This document shows positions 21,401-34,563 of a DNA stretch of 64,000 nt, in pieces (the first letter of the stretch is position 1; every line of letters starts with the position of its first letter). A program made the position numbers and the translations under genes. The notes below the pieces were generated by a model. That model was not told the DNA's origin and did not search any database. It was given only the letters and a program-made list of their open reading frames with translations. This DNA comes from Pisaster brevispinus (Eukaryota; Echinodermata; Asteroidea; Forcipulatida; Asteriidae), in NCBI GenBank assembly GCA_023634235.1, contig JAMKCF010000002.1, positions 11,669,091 to 11,733,090 on the forward strand. The letters are read 5' to 3'.

Positions 21401-24400
21401 AACGATCACTTTAAAAACTATATTATAGTAATAGGAACTAAAATAAAATCTAGAAACCTATCAGAATGTGAAGAAATATTACACAACCTCCAACATCCGG
21501 CTCGAAGTGTCAAATACCAAATTTACGCCGACTGTGTCACGCAAACCGCGTCGACTGCACTTCACAAACCGAAGTTAGGTAATATGTTAGGTTCTTTGTT
21601 ACTCAGCGCAAAAAAAAACCCAAAACCTTGTCACTGATGGATTTAATGTGACGGACGTTTTATGCAGTCGCAGGGACAACGACGTCCTACATTTTCGCGC
21701 CCTTAAGGTACTGTTCTACTACTATGCGGCAGCTTCCTCGAACTTTGGTGAACGGTGAAGCAGTAATTACAGTCAGTTAAAAAATATTATCGAAAATTTG
21801 CAAAAAGTGTTAACAATTTACAATTACCAAGAAAGCCAGATTGTTGCGAAAACTCGCACTATCTCGAGGTCATTTTTACACAGCCTATTGAGGCATCTGG
21901 ATATCGGTGCTGCGCCGTGCTTCAGGCAATTATTTCTTTTATTTTCATGAAACGCACATTGGATTTGTCTGGTATAGGTCTGTTGCCGTTTAACGTCCCA
22001 AAAAAGTCCCCGTTGCATAAATCTCCCAAAACTTTACCGAGATTGCTTTTGCTGAAGTAAATAAACTTACCGTCACGGGTTCCCCAGCCGCTAACGAGCA
22101 GTTTCAGTCCCTTCTGTGGCTCACTGGAAGCGATGTTGATGGACTCAACGTCGCTGTTCATAGAAACAGGTGAGTCCAGATGAATCAAGGCGATGTCGTT
22201 ATTGGTTGAACCGCCTTGACTAAATTCTTCGTGTAACCTCCAAATACCTCTGAGAAACTGCTGTTTCGGACCATCGTGTTGGTCAAGTTGATGATACCCG
22301 AGACCAACGTAAACCTCGGTACCATCTCCAGGACTAAGAGTGAACAACAACAACAATAATAATAATAACAATAACAATAGTAATAACACTAAGCAATATA
22401 ATTGGGTGACAGCAAAAAAAACGAAGAAGCTCCAATAGGTCAACATGCTTAAAAAAAAAATAATGTTTTTATGAAATGAAAGATTTATTTGTTTGCCGAA
22501 CTTGATTGTCTGATTAATTTCTTGGTATTCTTCCTTTATTTAGAAACCATCTTTTTTCGGTGTCGTCCTATTATTTGTCATACAACTTGTGCTACAATGG
22601 GGTGACACATTATATGTCACCCCATTATTTTCTTATATATAACGTACGTGAAAATGCAACAATATGGTGACACCAGTTCCATACTTTACCTTATCTTGTG
22701 AAAGGTGCATTTTTTAATAATGATCTGTGACAAATCACAATGACTGCTGAGAGTGCAGTTTGAGACTAACTTGATAAATAGCTTCTACCAATTCTTCCCT
22801 AGAGGCTGGAGTGTGGTTTGGGTCAGGCAGAGCGTTCATGTACGTTGTAATATGTAGATACTTTGGTTATTGTACATGTATTTACTTCATCATAATACAT
22901 CCCTTTATGATATTGTAATCGCAGCATGACCTATCACCGCTAAAGTAGTTCGTCATTTATTAAGTCATTCTTGTTCAACCCATCTATAAGTTGCCAAAAG
23001 GGTGAATTAGAGTAGCAGCAGAGAATAATTTTCTTAATATCTCCCCCCGTTATCATTGTCAAAAGGCGTAGAAAATCTAAACGTGGGTAAATGGGTTTCA
23101 GGAGAATGGCTGCTCCGTGGTTTTCCATTTCTAACTTCATTGTCTCAGTCGAACTTCAAGCAAGATCTTTTAACACATTGTAGGTTTCAACTGTTGAACA
23201 AAATGTTTGGGTGAGTTTCATACACTAATAATGTATTTGTTAAACATTTGTTGTTTATTTATAGCTATGTAGTATTTATTGTGGCATACACTCTTACCAT
23301 TTAATCCATTAACACAGACTTCTCTTTTAATAATAGAAATATACCTAATAATAATAGATTTATGTATGTTACCAATATAGATATTCCTATTTAATGAATT
23401 AATAGAGACATCTCTATCAAATGAATTGATAAGAGATATCTGTTTTGCTACATGGAGATATCTCTTTACTATTAGAACAAAATTGTTTTGGACAATAATT
23501 TTATCTGTGTTGTTGATAGAGCCTTTAAGTAGTTTTCGTTTTTAATGTATCGTCACTAATCCCTGACGGAATTTTTCGTTCAAAGTATCAAACTAAACAA
23601 GTTATTCCGTAAATTTGGTTTTGACGCAAACAATGCTTAAAGCCGTGCTTTGGATCTGTAAACAGACAGTACACACGGTTAATCTCGAATTGACACAACC
23701 GAGATTATTGTGAACATGACGTCATGTTAATTTTGTTCAACACGGTGCTTTCTTATAGGCCTACGTTACCCTATATTGATAGCATACAAAATTACTGATT
23801 ATTTAAAACATTAACTTGTAAAATAAAAGATCGTCATGCCATTTTCGTAAAAAGATGATGAACCTCAACAATGTAAACGCCGTACAAGTAGTATCGAAGT
23901 CGTTGAGTACTTACGAGCAATGTGCAGCGGTGACAACCCAGTTTTTGTGAACTAAAGTACCCCCACAGAATTGATTTTTATCCGAGTTCATGATGGCTAC
24001 CTGGTAGGGTCGGCTGTGTGGGATGGACTGATGTCCACCCACGATGAGGGAACCCAAACAGTTTGGGATCAGCACAGCTGAGAGAAATAAATCTGATATA
24101 ATAAATCACACTAAATAGCCACTAAAGTAACGAACAGCCTTGCAGAAAAAATACAAAACCCTCGATTAGCTGTTGAGACACATACTGAAGGATGGTTTTG
24201 AAACCACAGCCTACAGGGTTTGGTTCCTATTAAAATCATTGACAATGTCTAAGCCGGAGCCCAAGCTGATGCCGCGGCTTCGAAAAGACACATGGTCATT
24301 TTCAAAAACGGATTGAGCCCAAGCCAGAGCCCAACCCGGAGCCTAAGCCGTAGAAATAGTCTACCCTGGGTCTGCGATCCAACGATCCCTATGCCAAACC

Positions 24401-25144
24401 TGACCGATTTACAATAACATTAGAATGTTTGAAATACTGACTCCATCTTCCTTCTCACATGCTATTATTACAGTAACATTACTTAATACAGCAATAAACT
24501 CAACTAAAATGGTTGTGACATTCGGTTTTACATTTCGTGTCTAAAATGCTACCCTAAATTTATTAACTCGTTTTTATCATAAATTTAGTTTTTCATATAG
24601 CCTAGGTCTGTGTGTATATATTTATTTTATTTATTGGTTAATGGGGACTGATTGCAATGTACTGAACTTGATGTTTTGCATGTAATAACGCATGCATAAA
24701 GGTTAAGCATAACTTTGGTTTTCGGAACCATCCGATTGTTTTGAAGATATATACAATAAAATTAATCGGTGAAAGTTGCATTTCAAATTGTGGTAGCATT
24801 TGTTTATCCCCGCCGAAAATCTGGAGCGGTTATGTCCATGCAGGAAGAATAATCCGTAATTTGAATACACAATCTGAGAAAAGTTTCATGCAAACCTTTC
24901 CCAGAATGAATAAAACATAACAAATCCTTTTTCTATAGACAAATTCCTTAGAGGGGAATCGTTTCTCAAAATTATCAACAGCTGCAGTTTTTTTAACCAA
25001 GTAATTTTTTTGTACTTAATTTTTTGAGTAATTACCAAATGTATAATCTCCCTTTATGTCTGGTTTATGACAACCGAGCTCACGTTGTTAGAAAGTCCAA
25101 TAAAAGGAAAGAAACTCACCGAGCGCAAGAAGAAGTCCCTTCAT
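18432..25144 (-). CDS. Protease gene 3: secreted trypsin-like S1A serine protease
   Basis: Exons in transcript order: 25120-25144, 23915-24077, 22071-22333, 18871-19013, 18432-18620. The join is open for 260 aa with GT-AG borders. Catalytic residues are His61, Asp109 (NNDIAL) and Ser201, with Asp195 in KDACQ giving trypsin specificity. The segment before the catalytic Asp is EFSQGGSTN, unlike that of the neighbours. Exon 5 reads [15 protein letters not shown], so Ala221 of most copies is Gly. The N-terminal side is CLGS-LIVGG. Intron 3 (19014-22070) is enlarged to 3.1 kb by a foldback element at 19781-20759 lying well away from the splice sites. The gene belongs to subfamily I with genes 2 and 5. 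Secreted digestive function is inferred from the family. Confidence 0.92.
19775..20765. mobile_element. Foldback-type DNA element with 42-bp repeat arms (element 19781-20759)
   Basis: The element is 979 bp. It begins TATGGTGGCCCTGAAGGG and ends with the exact reverse complement; the first 29 bp are identical between ends and the first 86 bp differ at three positions. The left arm (19781-20093, 313 bp) and right arm (20489-20759, 271 bp) are mostly tandem 42-bp units, five on the left and four on the right. This explains the 42-bp difference in arm length. A 395-bp unique centre (20094-20488) shows no transposase. TATTGG at 19775-19780 and 20760-20765 is a 6-bp target-site duplication. The orthologous intron positions in gene 2 (near 11970) and gene 5 (near 39555) are empty and carry the site once. 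It is non-autonomous; the superfamily cannot be named. Confidence 0.88.
22940..23140 (-). other. Coding-like relic in intron 2 of gene 3
   Basis: A decayed copy of the fragment seen at 13773-14009: it retains [21 protein letters not shown], with indels elsewhere. The companion block lies at about 22790-22900. Unrecognised protein. Confidence 0.4.
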
Positions 25145-25211
25145 AATGACGGTTGCAAGATGGTCGATCGTTCAGTTGGGCAGAATGTAGAGACTGCAAG
25201 CCGTTCGCTCG

Positions 25212-25219
25212 CTTATATA
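25212..25219 (-). promoter_or_regulatory. TATA box of protease gene 3
   Basis: Minus-strand TATATAAGCGAGC, 68-75 nt upstream of the ATG at 25144, in the conserved type I promoter block. Confidence 0.8.
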
Positions 25220-25683
25220 GACTAGATGTTCAATGCGTTAGGACTTATGTCGTCGGCAGTTAACAGATACCGTTTTGCAGGACTTGATTTAATCTCCCAG
25301 CCAAACCTCCTAATTTACTTTATCGTCTTTATACTATCGCACATGTGGCACATTCACAACAACAAACCCTCCATATAATACGGGAGAAACTTATCTGGGT
25401 CGGAAATTAATAAAATACATATTTTGCAATCATTAACGTCTTAAAAATTTTGCTGACATTGACGTCTTCTTCTTGATAATTACAGTAATACAAAGTTCAA
25501 CATGGTTATACTTGTATGTTACCCTGGTATGGTGTGTGGTTAGGGGCTCCATCCTCATCACAATGCCGTCGTTTCTGATTGGTTGAAAGTTCCCTAAGCT
25601 TTAGCTTCGCCACGGACCATTACGCACAGCGCTCCCTTATAAATATCGGAGGCCGTAACGTGCATATTGATGAAGTGCCCGTG

Positions 25684-25763
25684 TTACACGGCACACTGGT
25701 AGAGGGAGGGAGAGAGAGAGAGAGAGAGAGAGAGGAAGAGATATATAGAGAGGGGGGGGGGAG
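25684..25763. repeat. GA microsatellite upstream of gene 3
   Basis: (GA)n of about 40 bp followed by a GGGGGGGG-rich end, about 470 bp upstream of the gene 3 TATA box. Confidence 0.85.
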
Positions 25764-28510
25764 AAAAACAAACCCCAAAACAACAACACACACACCCAAA
25801 ACAAAACAAAAATGGAGTCGTGTAAAAAAGCTCAGTTTTAAAAATGGTAGAAGCCAGAATTCAAGCTTATTTGATCGAGTTTAACCAGTATTAATGACTT
25901 CAGCCATAAAATAGGGTCCCGTTCCTGCAAAAGATTTTCTGTGGAATTGTATTTTAAAATTTATTGTTTTTTGTAGCAATTGGTTTTAATCGAAATTGTT
26001 TGTTTACGCCAAACTGCTTAACGCGGTTTCAATTTTTGACAATTACGCGATGACGTACAGCCATAAGGTTTCAACTGCCTGTTACATACTGCGTTTAATT
26101 TTCCGTAGAACTTTGTAGCAAATCGAATAACTGGTTTCGGGACCGGTCGGTTACGTTCGAAGATATTTGGTCTTGAAATGGTATATTGCTGCAACCATTA
26201 ATCAAACTAACGATAGCTTGTTGCTTTTCAACACCCAACTCTACGCTCTTTACAACCGCCCGGCTAATTTCTTTCTGTTGTTTCTCCATCTTCATGGGTT
26301 TGGGATGTTGGGCTTTTGGTGTGCCCCCATTATTTTTATTTATTTATTTTTTTCGGCGGGGGGGGGGGGTGGTTTGGGGTTATGGAGATATTCCAACGGA
26401 AATGAATGCACACAACATTCTTATAGGCCTATAATTTGGGCAGAGAGACACACAGGAAAAAACAGCAACATACTGTTCTTTAATTTTAGTGTCCATTGTT
26501 AATAAAAGGCTCAATAGAACAAACAAACACGGGCAGATGCGTTCGTTGTTCGTGTTCCCAGGTGATAACAATGTTTTTGTTACTGTTGAAAATAAGATAC
26601 GGTAGGCCTACTGACTCATTGTACCCGTGTGTCCAGTTTTAATCAATTTGCATCACTATTGTATGAACTAAGATTGTTGTTTAAAATACATTATATCTCT
26701 GACCTGTTATGATATAAATAAAATCGACTTGACCTATCCCGTCCCCCTTTTTTTACTATGCATTTTACACATGTTTTGGGACGCCCGTCTTCGTGAAAAT
26801 ATAAGCAGCGTAATCTTGGGATGCCCGTCCTTTTTTGTGAGTAGCGTATTAACAAGTTGGCAACTGCTATTTTTATTTGGAATGTTCAGGATTGTCGAGT
26901 ATTACGTTTTTATCATAAATAGAAAAAAAAGTAAAAATAAAATAAATATATTACAAATAAAAAAAAATAAAAATAAAAATAAAAATCCCCCAAATCATGA
27001 TTTTCGACATGCCTGTGAAAACCATGACGATATAATAAGATAGAAAGAGAGGAAGAGAGACGCGAGAGAAGAAGGGTAAAGCAACATTCTGCAAAAAAAA
27101 ACCCAAAACACACACAAAAAATGGTTGCACACTGCCATATTTCGCCGGGAAAAATTATGAAGAAAAAGGTAATAGTAAAGCAAAATCTCAATCTTAAACC
27201 GAGCTAAAAATAACGTGTAAAACCGCCTCTGAGTGTCCAAGATTGCACCAGAACGTCGTTTTCTGCATAAACGGCAAGTGTGACCTCATCTTATTAGCCG
27301 ACCGATACCCCCTCCTCAATCCCCCTCCCCCGTCCCCGTTTACATAGTTCCTGGATTTGCGCCCGTGGATCGTAAAGAACAGATGCTTTCGAAAAGAGAT
27401 TCCCACACTGCTATGTGACAATGCTTTTTTTGTAATCAAAATCAAGATTCGGAACAGAGTTAAATTTGCTCTTTGCGTCATGTAATATCTGGTCACGCCA
27501 GTTGAAAAACACAAAATAAGTTAGACCTTAATTTAAACTTCAGATTAATAAAATCAACAATCGAGTAAACTTTGCCCAAGTCGTTCTGTGTCTTAAATTT
27601 TGGATAAACGAAACTGTAAATAATAAGTTTTTAAGAGAAAAAAATTAATGAAAATATTTTGATCGTATTAAGGTGTTGTGTTTTAAAACAAGTATTAAGT
27701 CGGTTATTTTAAGTCAACATTTCCCAGTAAAAGGGCCTTGATTGTTGAAGCTGAGGAAGACTGTGCAGTTAAGGCAGTAAGTGTGCCATGGTGCAATTTA
27801 TTGGATAGTGATAAAAATTGTAGTCAATAATCAGGAGAATCATATCCTTGTATATGGTCCTTGCCCAACATACGTTTTTACATGGCAATAAAAGTGACAC
27901 ACCCTTGAACCACACCCAAAATCTCGTAAAACCACGAGCAATTGTGAGAAAATGATTTAATTCGTCTATCCGATCCGTTAGTGGAATTTCGGGGTGATGA
28001 TTTTTAGGGGGAAATACATCTTAACACACCAACTATGTATTTTCAGTGCACTCTTGATCTGGTTTATTGTTCAAATGCCAATAAGTATGATTTCAATCAA
28101 TTAAAACATTACACATTAAAGAGACATGAACACTAGATGTAATTGGGCTACATTCAGTTTTTGGACGACCATACTCTGCAAAATATTTTAACATAACAAG
28201 AACTCAAAAGTTTGAAATTGTCCAACTATTTATTGTTTGAAATGATATATTTAGGCATAATTTGGCCAGCTATGGTAGTCTTTTAACTGAACGTTCATTG
28301 TTAAAGAGATATATTTATTAAGTTTTCCGCTGTAAGTTCCAAACGCCTTCATGTGACTTCATAATATTGTTAATCAAATTTGTGGGTCTCCATGTTTGTT
28401 CAATTTATGTTGTACTTAAACACAGTACAAGCTAATGCTTAACCAGCGAGTAACAATCCAGCTGTAAATTGATGATGTACTTTTTTATACGGCAGTACAG
28501 CATGTCTGTT
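25764..28510. other. Intergenic stretch between genes 3 and 4
   Basis: Spacer shared with the stretches right of genes 4 and 5: 'gggcagatgcgttcgttgttcg' at 26532, 'gatgcccgtcctttttt' near 26820, and a TAAAAATAAAAAT-type run near 26960-26990. At 27540-28200 it is closely similar to 46830-47420. No gene is seen. A possible AATAAA for gene 4 on the minus strand lies near 28312. Confidence 0.5.
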
Positions 28511-31500
28511 TTACACACAGTTGACTTCGCCATTGGTGTGCTTATTTAGCCAAGTACAATAGTTGGATATCTTTGTGTAGACTCCGGGGTACGCGGCCTG
28601 TGCGCAGCCTTTGCCCCAGCTAACAATACCTTCTAGTAGTACACCAGACTGGTGGTAGTTTGAGGCGAAGTTACTGACAATTGGGCCACCGCTGTCACCC
28701 TGTTCAAAGATCATATAAAACACAACATGGTTATATACTGATTGACCGGCCTTGTTTGATAGTCTTCACTAGGTGTCCAATGACAGTGAAAAATAGCACT
28801 TTACCGAACAGTTTTTGTTTACTCATTCCAAACCCCCTTTCATGGTTGAAGAACAAGTTCGATTGTAATGAGCCTATGTAATGACAATTTCCGTCCGCCT
28901 GTCCGTCGGGCTGTCGGACAGGCTGTTTTGCTGTCTGTCTGTCTGTCTGGGGTTAAGCCCCCAATGTTTTTAACCGGAAAAATTAAAGAAAAGGGATCAT
29001 AGACAACACCTGTGGAAAGCCCACAATGTAGCTCTCGTAATGTTTTCTGTCCGTCTGTCCGGCCGTCCGCATTCAATAAATTGTAACGTTTTAGCATCAA
29101 GCTTCAACATTTATGTTTTGAGTTGTTTTATGCATTCTAAAAGCCCTGAGTGAATTAATTATACAATGACAGCCATGTATTGTGTTTCTCAACAATTCAT
29201 TTTACAGAAATGTTTTCAGAATTAAAAAAGAAATGTTGAAGTTTGTTTTACAATGTTGAACATTGTGCCCTCGGAACTTTAAAACAACTTTAGACTAAAC
29301 ATTTGATGTTTTAGAACTAAATTTGAACAGCAACACAACAGACACGCATAAATTGTTTAAACAAAAACCAAACTCTGATTCACTGATTCCAGTTGAATGA
29401 GCTATGGTCATAACTCCTTTTTGCAATGATGTACTGACTCGAAACTTAAATCAAATATTGCTTCTGACACGAAGATTTAATGCAGTCTAATTCCCAAATA
29501 TTTTTCACCATACTGTCATATTTGAGGTTCCTTTCTATTTCTCCTTTTTATTTGTTTCCTCACCTGTGTGGATACAACCCCAATTTCACATATAGATTTT
29601 AATGCTTCCATCCCCCCCCATCCTGAGCCTACCCCAAACATAACGACACATGGTCAGTTATCAAAGGCACATTTCATGCACATTTTCTATTTCAATTGTT
29701 TAGTTTCTTGAGATTTGTGTAAGCCTATTATTTCACATATGCACATATAAATAAACATGTATACATGCACCTGTACATACCTGCACATGGATGTATATTT
29801 AATTGAAATACTTCCATCTAGTCAGGTCAATGGTTTCTTGTAAAGGCTGCCTATTTTGATCCTGATCTACTGAATTACATGTAATTTACATTTTAAACCA
29901 AGTAGGCAAGGGAAAATTCATACTTGTCAATGTCCCCACCCCTTTGAACATCAGTTGATTAAATGATTGGTTTTTCTATTAGTCATTGGTCTTCTATCTG
30001 GCGATCGGCAGCTCACCATGACAGCTTAGCTGTTTTAGTTGTTTATTTTTCAAAGCCCACTTATTTACTTGTTCTTTTTTTTAATTCACCCATTTTAAAT
30101 GTTTTTCCCGAACGCCTCTTTTGTGATTTTTTGTTTGTTTGTTTGTTTTTTTACTCGTATGCCTCATTGTGCAACTTCTTAGCACTCCATTTATTGTTTA
30201 TGTTCTTACAGGTTGTTAGCTGCTTTTGTATTTGATTCTTGCGTATTTCATTTTGTATTAATCCAGGGCCCAAAGGAAACTCATGGGGCTACACTAGTAT
30301 AATAAACAAATAATGAATACAGCATGTAGAATGTTGACTTCGTATGAAATCATAACCGTTAGGTTCCAAAAAATTGCTTTTAATAGCGCAATAAGGTACG
30401 GGGTCAGAAAAGAAGATTACCGGCCAAAAGGATCATTTAAATGATTTTGTTCTGGCTGGTGTTCAGGTGAGCCGATAAATTTCCAACAAAATGCGATATA
30501 TTTTTGGCGGCTATGATTTGAGTGTTTTTAGCTACACATTTTCTCAAAATTGGTACGTGTAACGCCTGTATTACGCCACGGATACGTTCATAATGGTGTC
30601 ATGAAATTATCAGAAAAGATGAGACATAAAATCAACACAAAAGGAACAATGCTGTCCTTAAATTGGAATCTTTTGTATTTGTGTGTCCTCACATTGTTTT
30701 CGTGCGCTTAGTCAATGGAGAGTGTTAAGTTAGAGGGACAAAGGAAAGTCTTCTCATTTATGTTTATGTTTGTATGTGTCATGAACGTGTATATTATCGC
30801 TACACGCATATTGTGTGTAGAAATAAGGTGTAGCTTGCTGTAACTGGTGGTACTTTGAGAACAGTTTGTTTGACCAGTTACAAACAATTGCATCACACAA
30901 CAAAATTATTGCTCAGCCGGAAAAAGTTGCCAGCAAAAAATGACTCATGGTTAACATTGTTGTAGTTCGTGGCCAGTTTAGTAAAAAAATGCTGCAACAA
31001 CTGGCCTCGACAGGTACTTGAACAGTTTGTTTACCTGGCAAGCGTCTTTACCTCCTCCTTGGACACTAGCGCAGAACATGTTATTAGTGATGGAACCGTA
31101 GGCTTTCTTACAATCATCGTAACTGTTTGCATATACAACCACCTCATTCAATTCAATTGGAGGCTTCCAGGTGCTTGCTACAATTAAAAAATATTTTGAG
31201 AATTTTACAACCAGAGGGAAGTATTCAATTCCGGTTAATACGTCACAGGTGCGTGCGCATCTGCTGTACGCGCAAAGTCTATACAAGGTGATACGGTGGA
31301 TTTTGGGGTCAATATTCGTCTCTTAAGGATGAACGCCTAGCTGGGTTTATTTGTCCCCGCTCCGTCACAGCGTTTCATCCAAACGCGCTGGGATTGGTTG
31401 ACGTATACACTTGTGCATTTGGCCCATTTCCCCTAGCCTAATAACACCCCTTTTTTCCGCGAAAGATTTGACTATCAATAACAATGTAGCTCTGTTGTGT

Positions 31501-34488
31501 AAATCCATTGCAAACATTTCTTGTCACATCGTGTGTGCACATATGCGATCGTGCGCATTGCGCAGACTGCAGTACAGTTGTTCCCATCGTGCATCACTGC
31601 ACCGTGATCAGGAATTCGTAGAATATCACCAACCCTTCATATCCTTACGGTCTTGGATAAAACAGGTGGGCCTGAGCAAAGGTTCTTGTACATGCTTTAA
31701 AAGACACCTTGCCTTGACCAGCACCGGAACCAGATACTTTGATAACACCAAAACTTGAGTTCGGTGTACTATAGAGTGCACTTAAGATAAGGACAGCGGA
31801 TTTTTTTTTAATTTTTTTTTTACAAAGTCTGGAAAATATGAGGTGGGCTCTATATTTTTCTTTGGTTTAGAGCGTTGACATTCTGCCACCCATATGGCGC
31901 CCTCAAAATCCAATGAATTCCTCGAGAATGATTCTGCACGGAATCACATAAACTTACGGTCAAGGTTTCCCCAGCCACTAACGAGCAGTTCCAGTCCCTC
32001 CGGGGGCTCGCTAGAAGCGATGCTGATGGACTCAACGTCGCTGTTCATAGAGGCGGGTGTGTCCAGTTGAATCAAGGCGATGTCGTTATTCAGTGCCCCG
32101 CCATAATCATAATCAAAGTGTTTATTCCATATACCGCTGATAAACTGCTGGTTTGGGCCATTGTGTTTATCAATTTCATGATATCCAAGACCAACGTACG
32201 TTTTGGTACCATGTCCACCGCTAAGCCAAAAAATAAAAATAAAAAACTAAATAAATAAATAAATAAAAAGTACATAACAATATATACATTAAATTTAAAT
32301 GGAAATAATATTACAAATCCAGAGAACTTTGTTACAAATTGTCCTTACATGTAATGAGTTTTATCCAAACATTTCATTTGAGAAAATTTCCCATCGGAAA
32401 ATCATTTCCAGAAAATGTCTGTATTGCCAAGGGTGCCAAGCAATTATTGTAAAGATTACAGGCTTCTTTCGTAATTTCTGTACTTGTTTTCGTGGCATTT
32501 GTTAGGCCACCATTCCGCCAATTCAGTGTATCACCCTAAATTACCCGAAATTTTTAAAGGTTATTATGTAACTTAAAACACGATTATTTTCTTTCGTGAC
32601 ATAATTGATGCTCTACGGCCACAAAAGTTTCAGTAAATGTATAAAGCATCGAAATTGTTGGATACTTACGAACAATGCGCAGCGGTGACAACCCAGTTTT
32701 TGTGAACTAAAGTACCCCCACAGTATTGACCTTTATACTCGTTCATGAGGGCTACCTGGTAGGGTCGGCTGTGTGGGGTAGACTCATGTCCACCCACGAT
32801 GAGGGAACCCAAACAGTTTGGGATCAGCACAGCTGAAAACAATATCAAGACCCCAAATGATACACTCCTAATTGAATAATTTATGCGTGCAGTTAGGATA
32901 CAACACAATTGACCAGACTGTGTCACTGATGTGCTGACACAAAATGTCCGGGGCAGAATTGACTCGGATCAGAGTCCCGTCTGTCCCGACCCAATTCTGT
33001 GTCAGAATTATCCTGAATCTGTATTAAAATGACCCAGAAATGGGCCAAAATTACGCACAATCCGAGTTAAAAATCACATTTCTAACCACTGGGTCGCCCT
33101 CCTTGGACCCGGAAGTTGGGTCAGATCTAACCCGGGAATTCTTAGAGTGTTGCCAGTTGTCATACTCAGTCGGAGGTAAGTTTTCAATGGTAGAAAGTCC
33201 TTCATTTACTACACCATAACCGTCAAGAATATTGTGAAAATTGAAGCATCATGGAGCAAACATGGTTTATAAACCATCAAAACATTGTTTATAAACCATG
33301 CAAATAAAAGCACCTTCAAAACATGGTTTATAAACCATAACAATTTAAGCATCATAAAACATGGTTTACAAATCATAGTTTATAAACCATGTTTTGAAGA
33401 TGCTTAAATGTTCACGTATTATAAATCATGTATTATTATGCTTCAGTTTCCATGGTTTATAAACAATGGTTTATAACCACGATTTATGATGATTTGTTTT
33501 TCATGATTTACAAACCATGCTTTATGATGAATTCAATTTCCATGGTTTATAAACCCTAATTCATAAGCGGTGATTGTAAATTCATGGTATGTATACCACA
33601 AAAATAATTTTGACAACATTTTATCTATGGTTTACATCTATATGTTACAAACCATGGCAAAAACATGTCAAAAATACGCTGAACAACTTGACAAACGGCG
33701 CCCCATATACCAGAGCACGAGATAAAGCAGTCAATCTTTGTTTTATAACACCCAAACTTAAACTGTGTCTCGACGTCTAGGTAACACGAAGCTGATGCTG
33801 CTATGGGTATACTACACTGGTTAATATGGGTATAGTTTATTGGTTACCACGGGTGTAGTACATTGATTGCTGGTTTTTATAGCGCGTGACGTTCGTGCGG
33901 TTTTCTAGTTAAAATATTAGTCACATTATGTGCGTGCTTTAAACCAATCAACAGGCATAATCCGTCTAAAGGGGGTGTTAAAGGACTATTGCAGTTATTG
34001 AGTATATTACCCAAGGATATACAAACGTGTCATTGGTGAGACTTGAACTCACAATCGACATTCCTCGCTATATTCTCCACAAAATCCGTTTTGAAGATAT
34101 GTACAATAAAATCAATCTGTGAAAGTTTCATTTCAAATGGTGGCAGCCGTTTGTTTAGCCCCGCCGAACATCTGGAGCGGTTATGTCCATGCAGGAAGAA
34201 TAACCCGTAATTTGAATACACAATCTGAGAAACGTTTGATGCATTAAACCTTTCTCAGATTGAATAAAAAAAAAATCATTTCTCTAGAGACACATTCCTT
34301 ATCGTTTCTCAAAATTATCAACAGCTGCAGTTCTTTTCACCAAGTAATTATTTTGACCATTAATTTATTGAGTAATTACCAAAGGTATAACCTCCCTTTA
34401 TGTCTGGTTTATGACAACCGAGCTCACGTAGTTAGAAAGTCCAATAAAAGGAAAGAAACTCACCGAGCGCAAGAAGAAGTCCCTTCAT
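28511..34488 (-). CDS. Protease gene 4: secreted trypsin-like protease, chimeric gene
   Basis: Exons in transcript order: 34464-34488, 32670-32832, 31958-32220, 31035-31177, 28511-28699; 260 aa, open throughout. The triad is His61, Asp109 (GALNNDIAL) and Ser201; Asp195 (KDACQ) and Gly at 216/226 predict Arg/Lys cleavage, with Lys at the 217 position (SWGKGC). Exon 4 begins [18 protein letters not shown], and the body is closest to gene 6, with the same palindrome array in intron 1. The promoter and exon 1, however, are those of genes 2, 3 and 5. The switch in similarity falls near 34088-34095. Intron 4 is long (2.3 kb) and includes a CTGT/TCCG microsatellite near 28895-29070. Secreted digestive role inferred. 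Confidence 0.92.
28895..29075. repeat. TCTG/TCCG microsatellites in intron 4 of gene 4
   Basis: Two short arrays of CTGT, TCCG and related tetranucleotides (28895-28952 and about 29045-29072) flank a unique stretch. Gene 6 lacks them at the matching place, so this is a later insertion in the gene 4 unit. Confidence 0.6.
32935..33150. mobile_element. Degenerate MITE-like repeat in intron 1 of gene 4
   Basis: Contains 'cagaattgactcggatc', 'aatgacccagaaatggg' and a right end CTTAGAGTGTT, matching the right terminus of the CACTCTAA family. The left terminus is lost. An orthologous copy lies at about 55660-55870 in gene 6. Confidence 0.55.
33240..33660. repeat. Array of ATGGTTTATAAACCAT palindromes in intron 1 of gene 4
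   Basis: About 420 bp made of exact and near copies of the 16-bp palindrome ATGGTTTATAAACCAT, separated by 'aagcatcataaaac' and 'ttgaagatgctt' spacers that are themselves inverted. Either strand can form many small hairpins as well as a larger foldback. The same array occurs at 55960-56390 in intron 1 of gene 6 and nowhere else in the window. Confidence 0.8.
34026..34085 (-). repeat. tRNA-derived SINE-like fragment in intron 1 of gene 4
   Basis: The minus strand reads GATTGTGAGTTCAAGTCTCACC, which fits a Pol III B box with a paired T-arm, followed to the left by a CCTTGGG motif (34008-34015), a common feature of deuterostome SINEs. No intact A box or cloverleaf is visible, so it is not a tRNA gene. 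Orthologous copy at about 56700-56785. Confidence 0.45.
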
Positions 34489-34555
34489 AATGACGGTTGC
34501 AAGATGGTCGATCGTTCAGTTGGGCAGAATGTAGAGACTGCAAGCCGTCCGCTCG

Positions 34556-34563
34556 CTTATATA
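34556..34563 (-). promoter_or_regulatory. TATA box of protease gene 4
   Basis: Minus-strand TATATAAGCGAGC, 68-75 nt upstream of the ATG at 34488. This is the type I promoter placed in front of a type II gene body. Confidence 0.8.

Noticed and set aside
34026..34085. tRNA gene on the minus strand
   Set aside because: A T-arm/B-box-like segment is present, but no acceptor stem, D-arm or A box can be paired around it; it is better explained as a SINE fragment.
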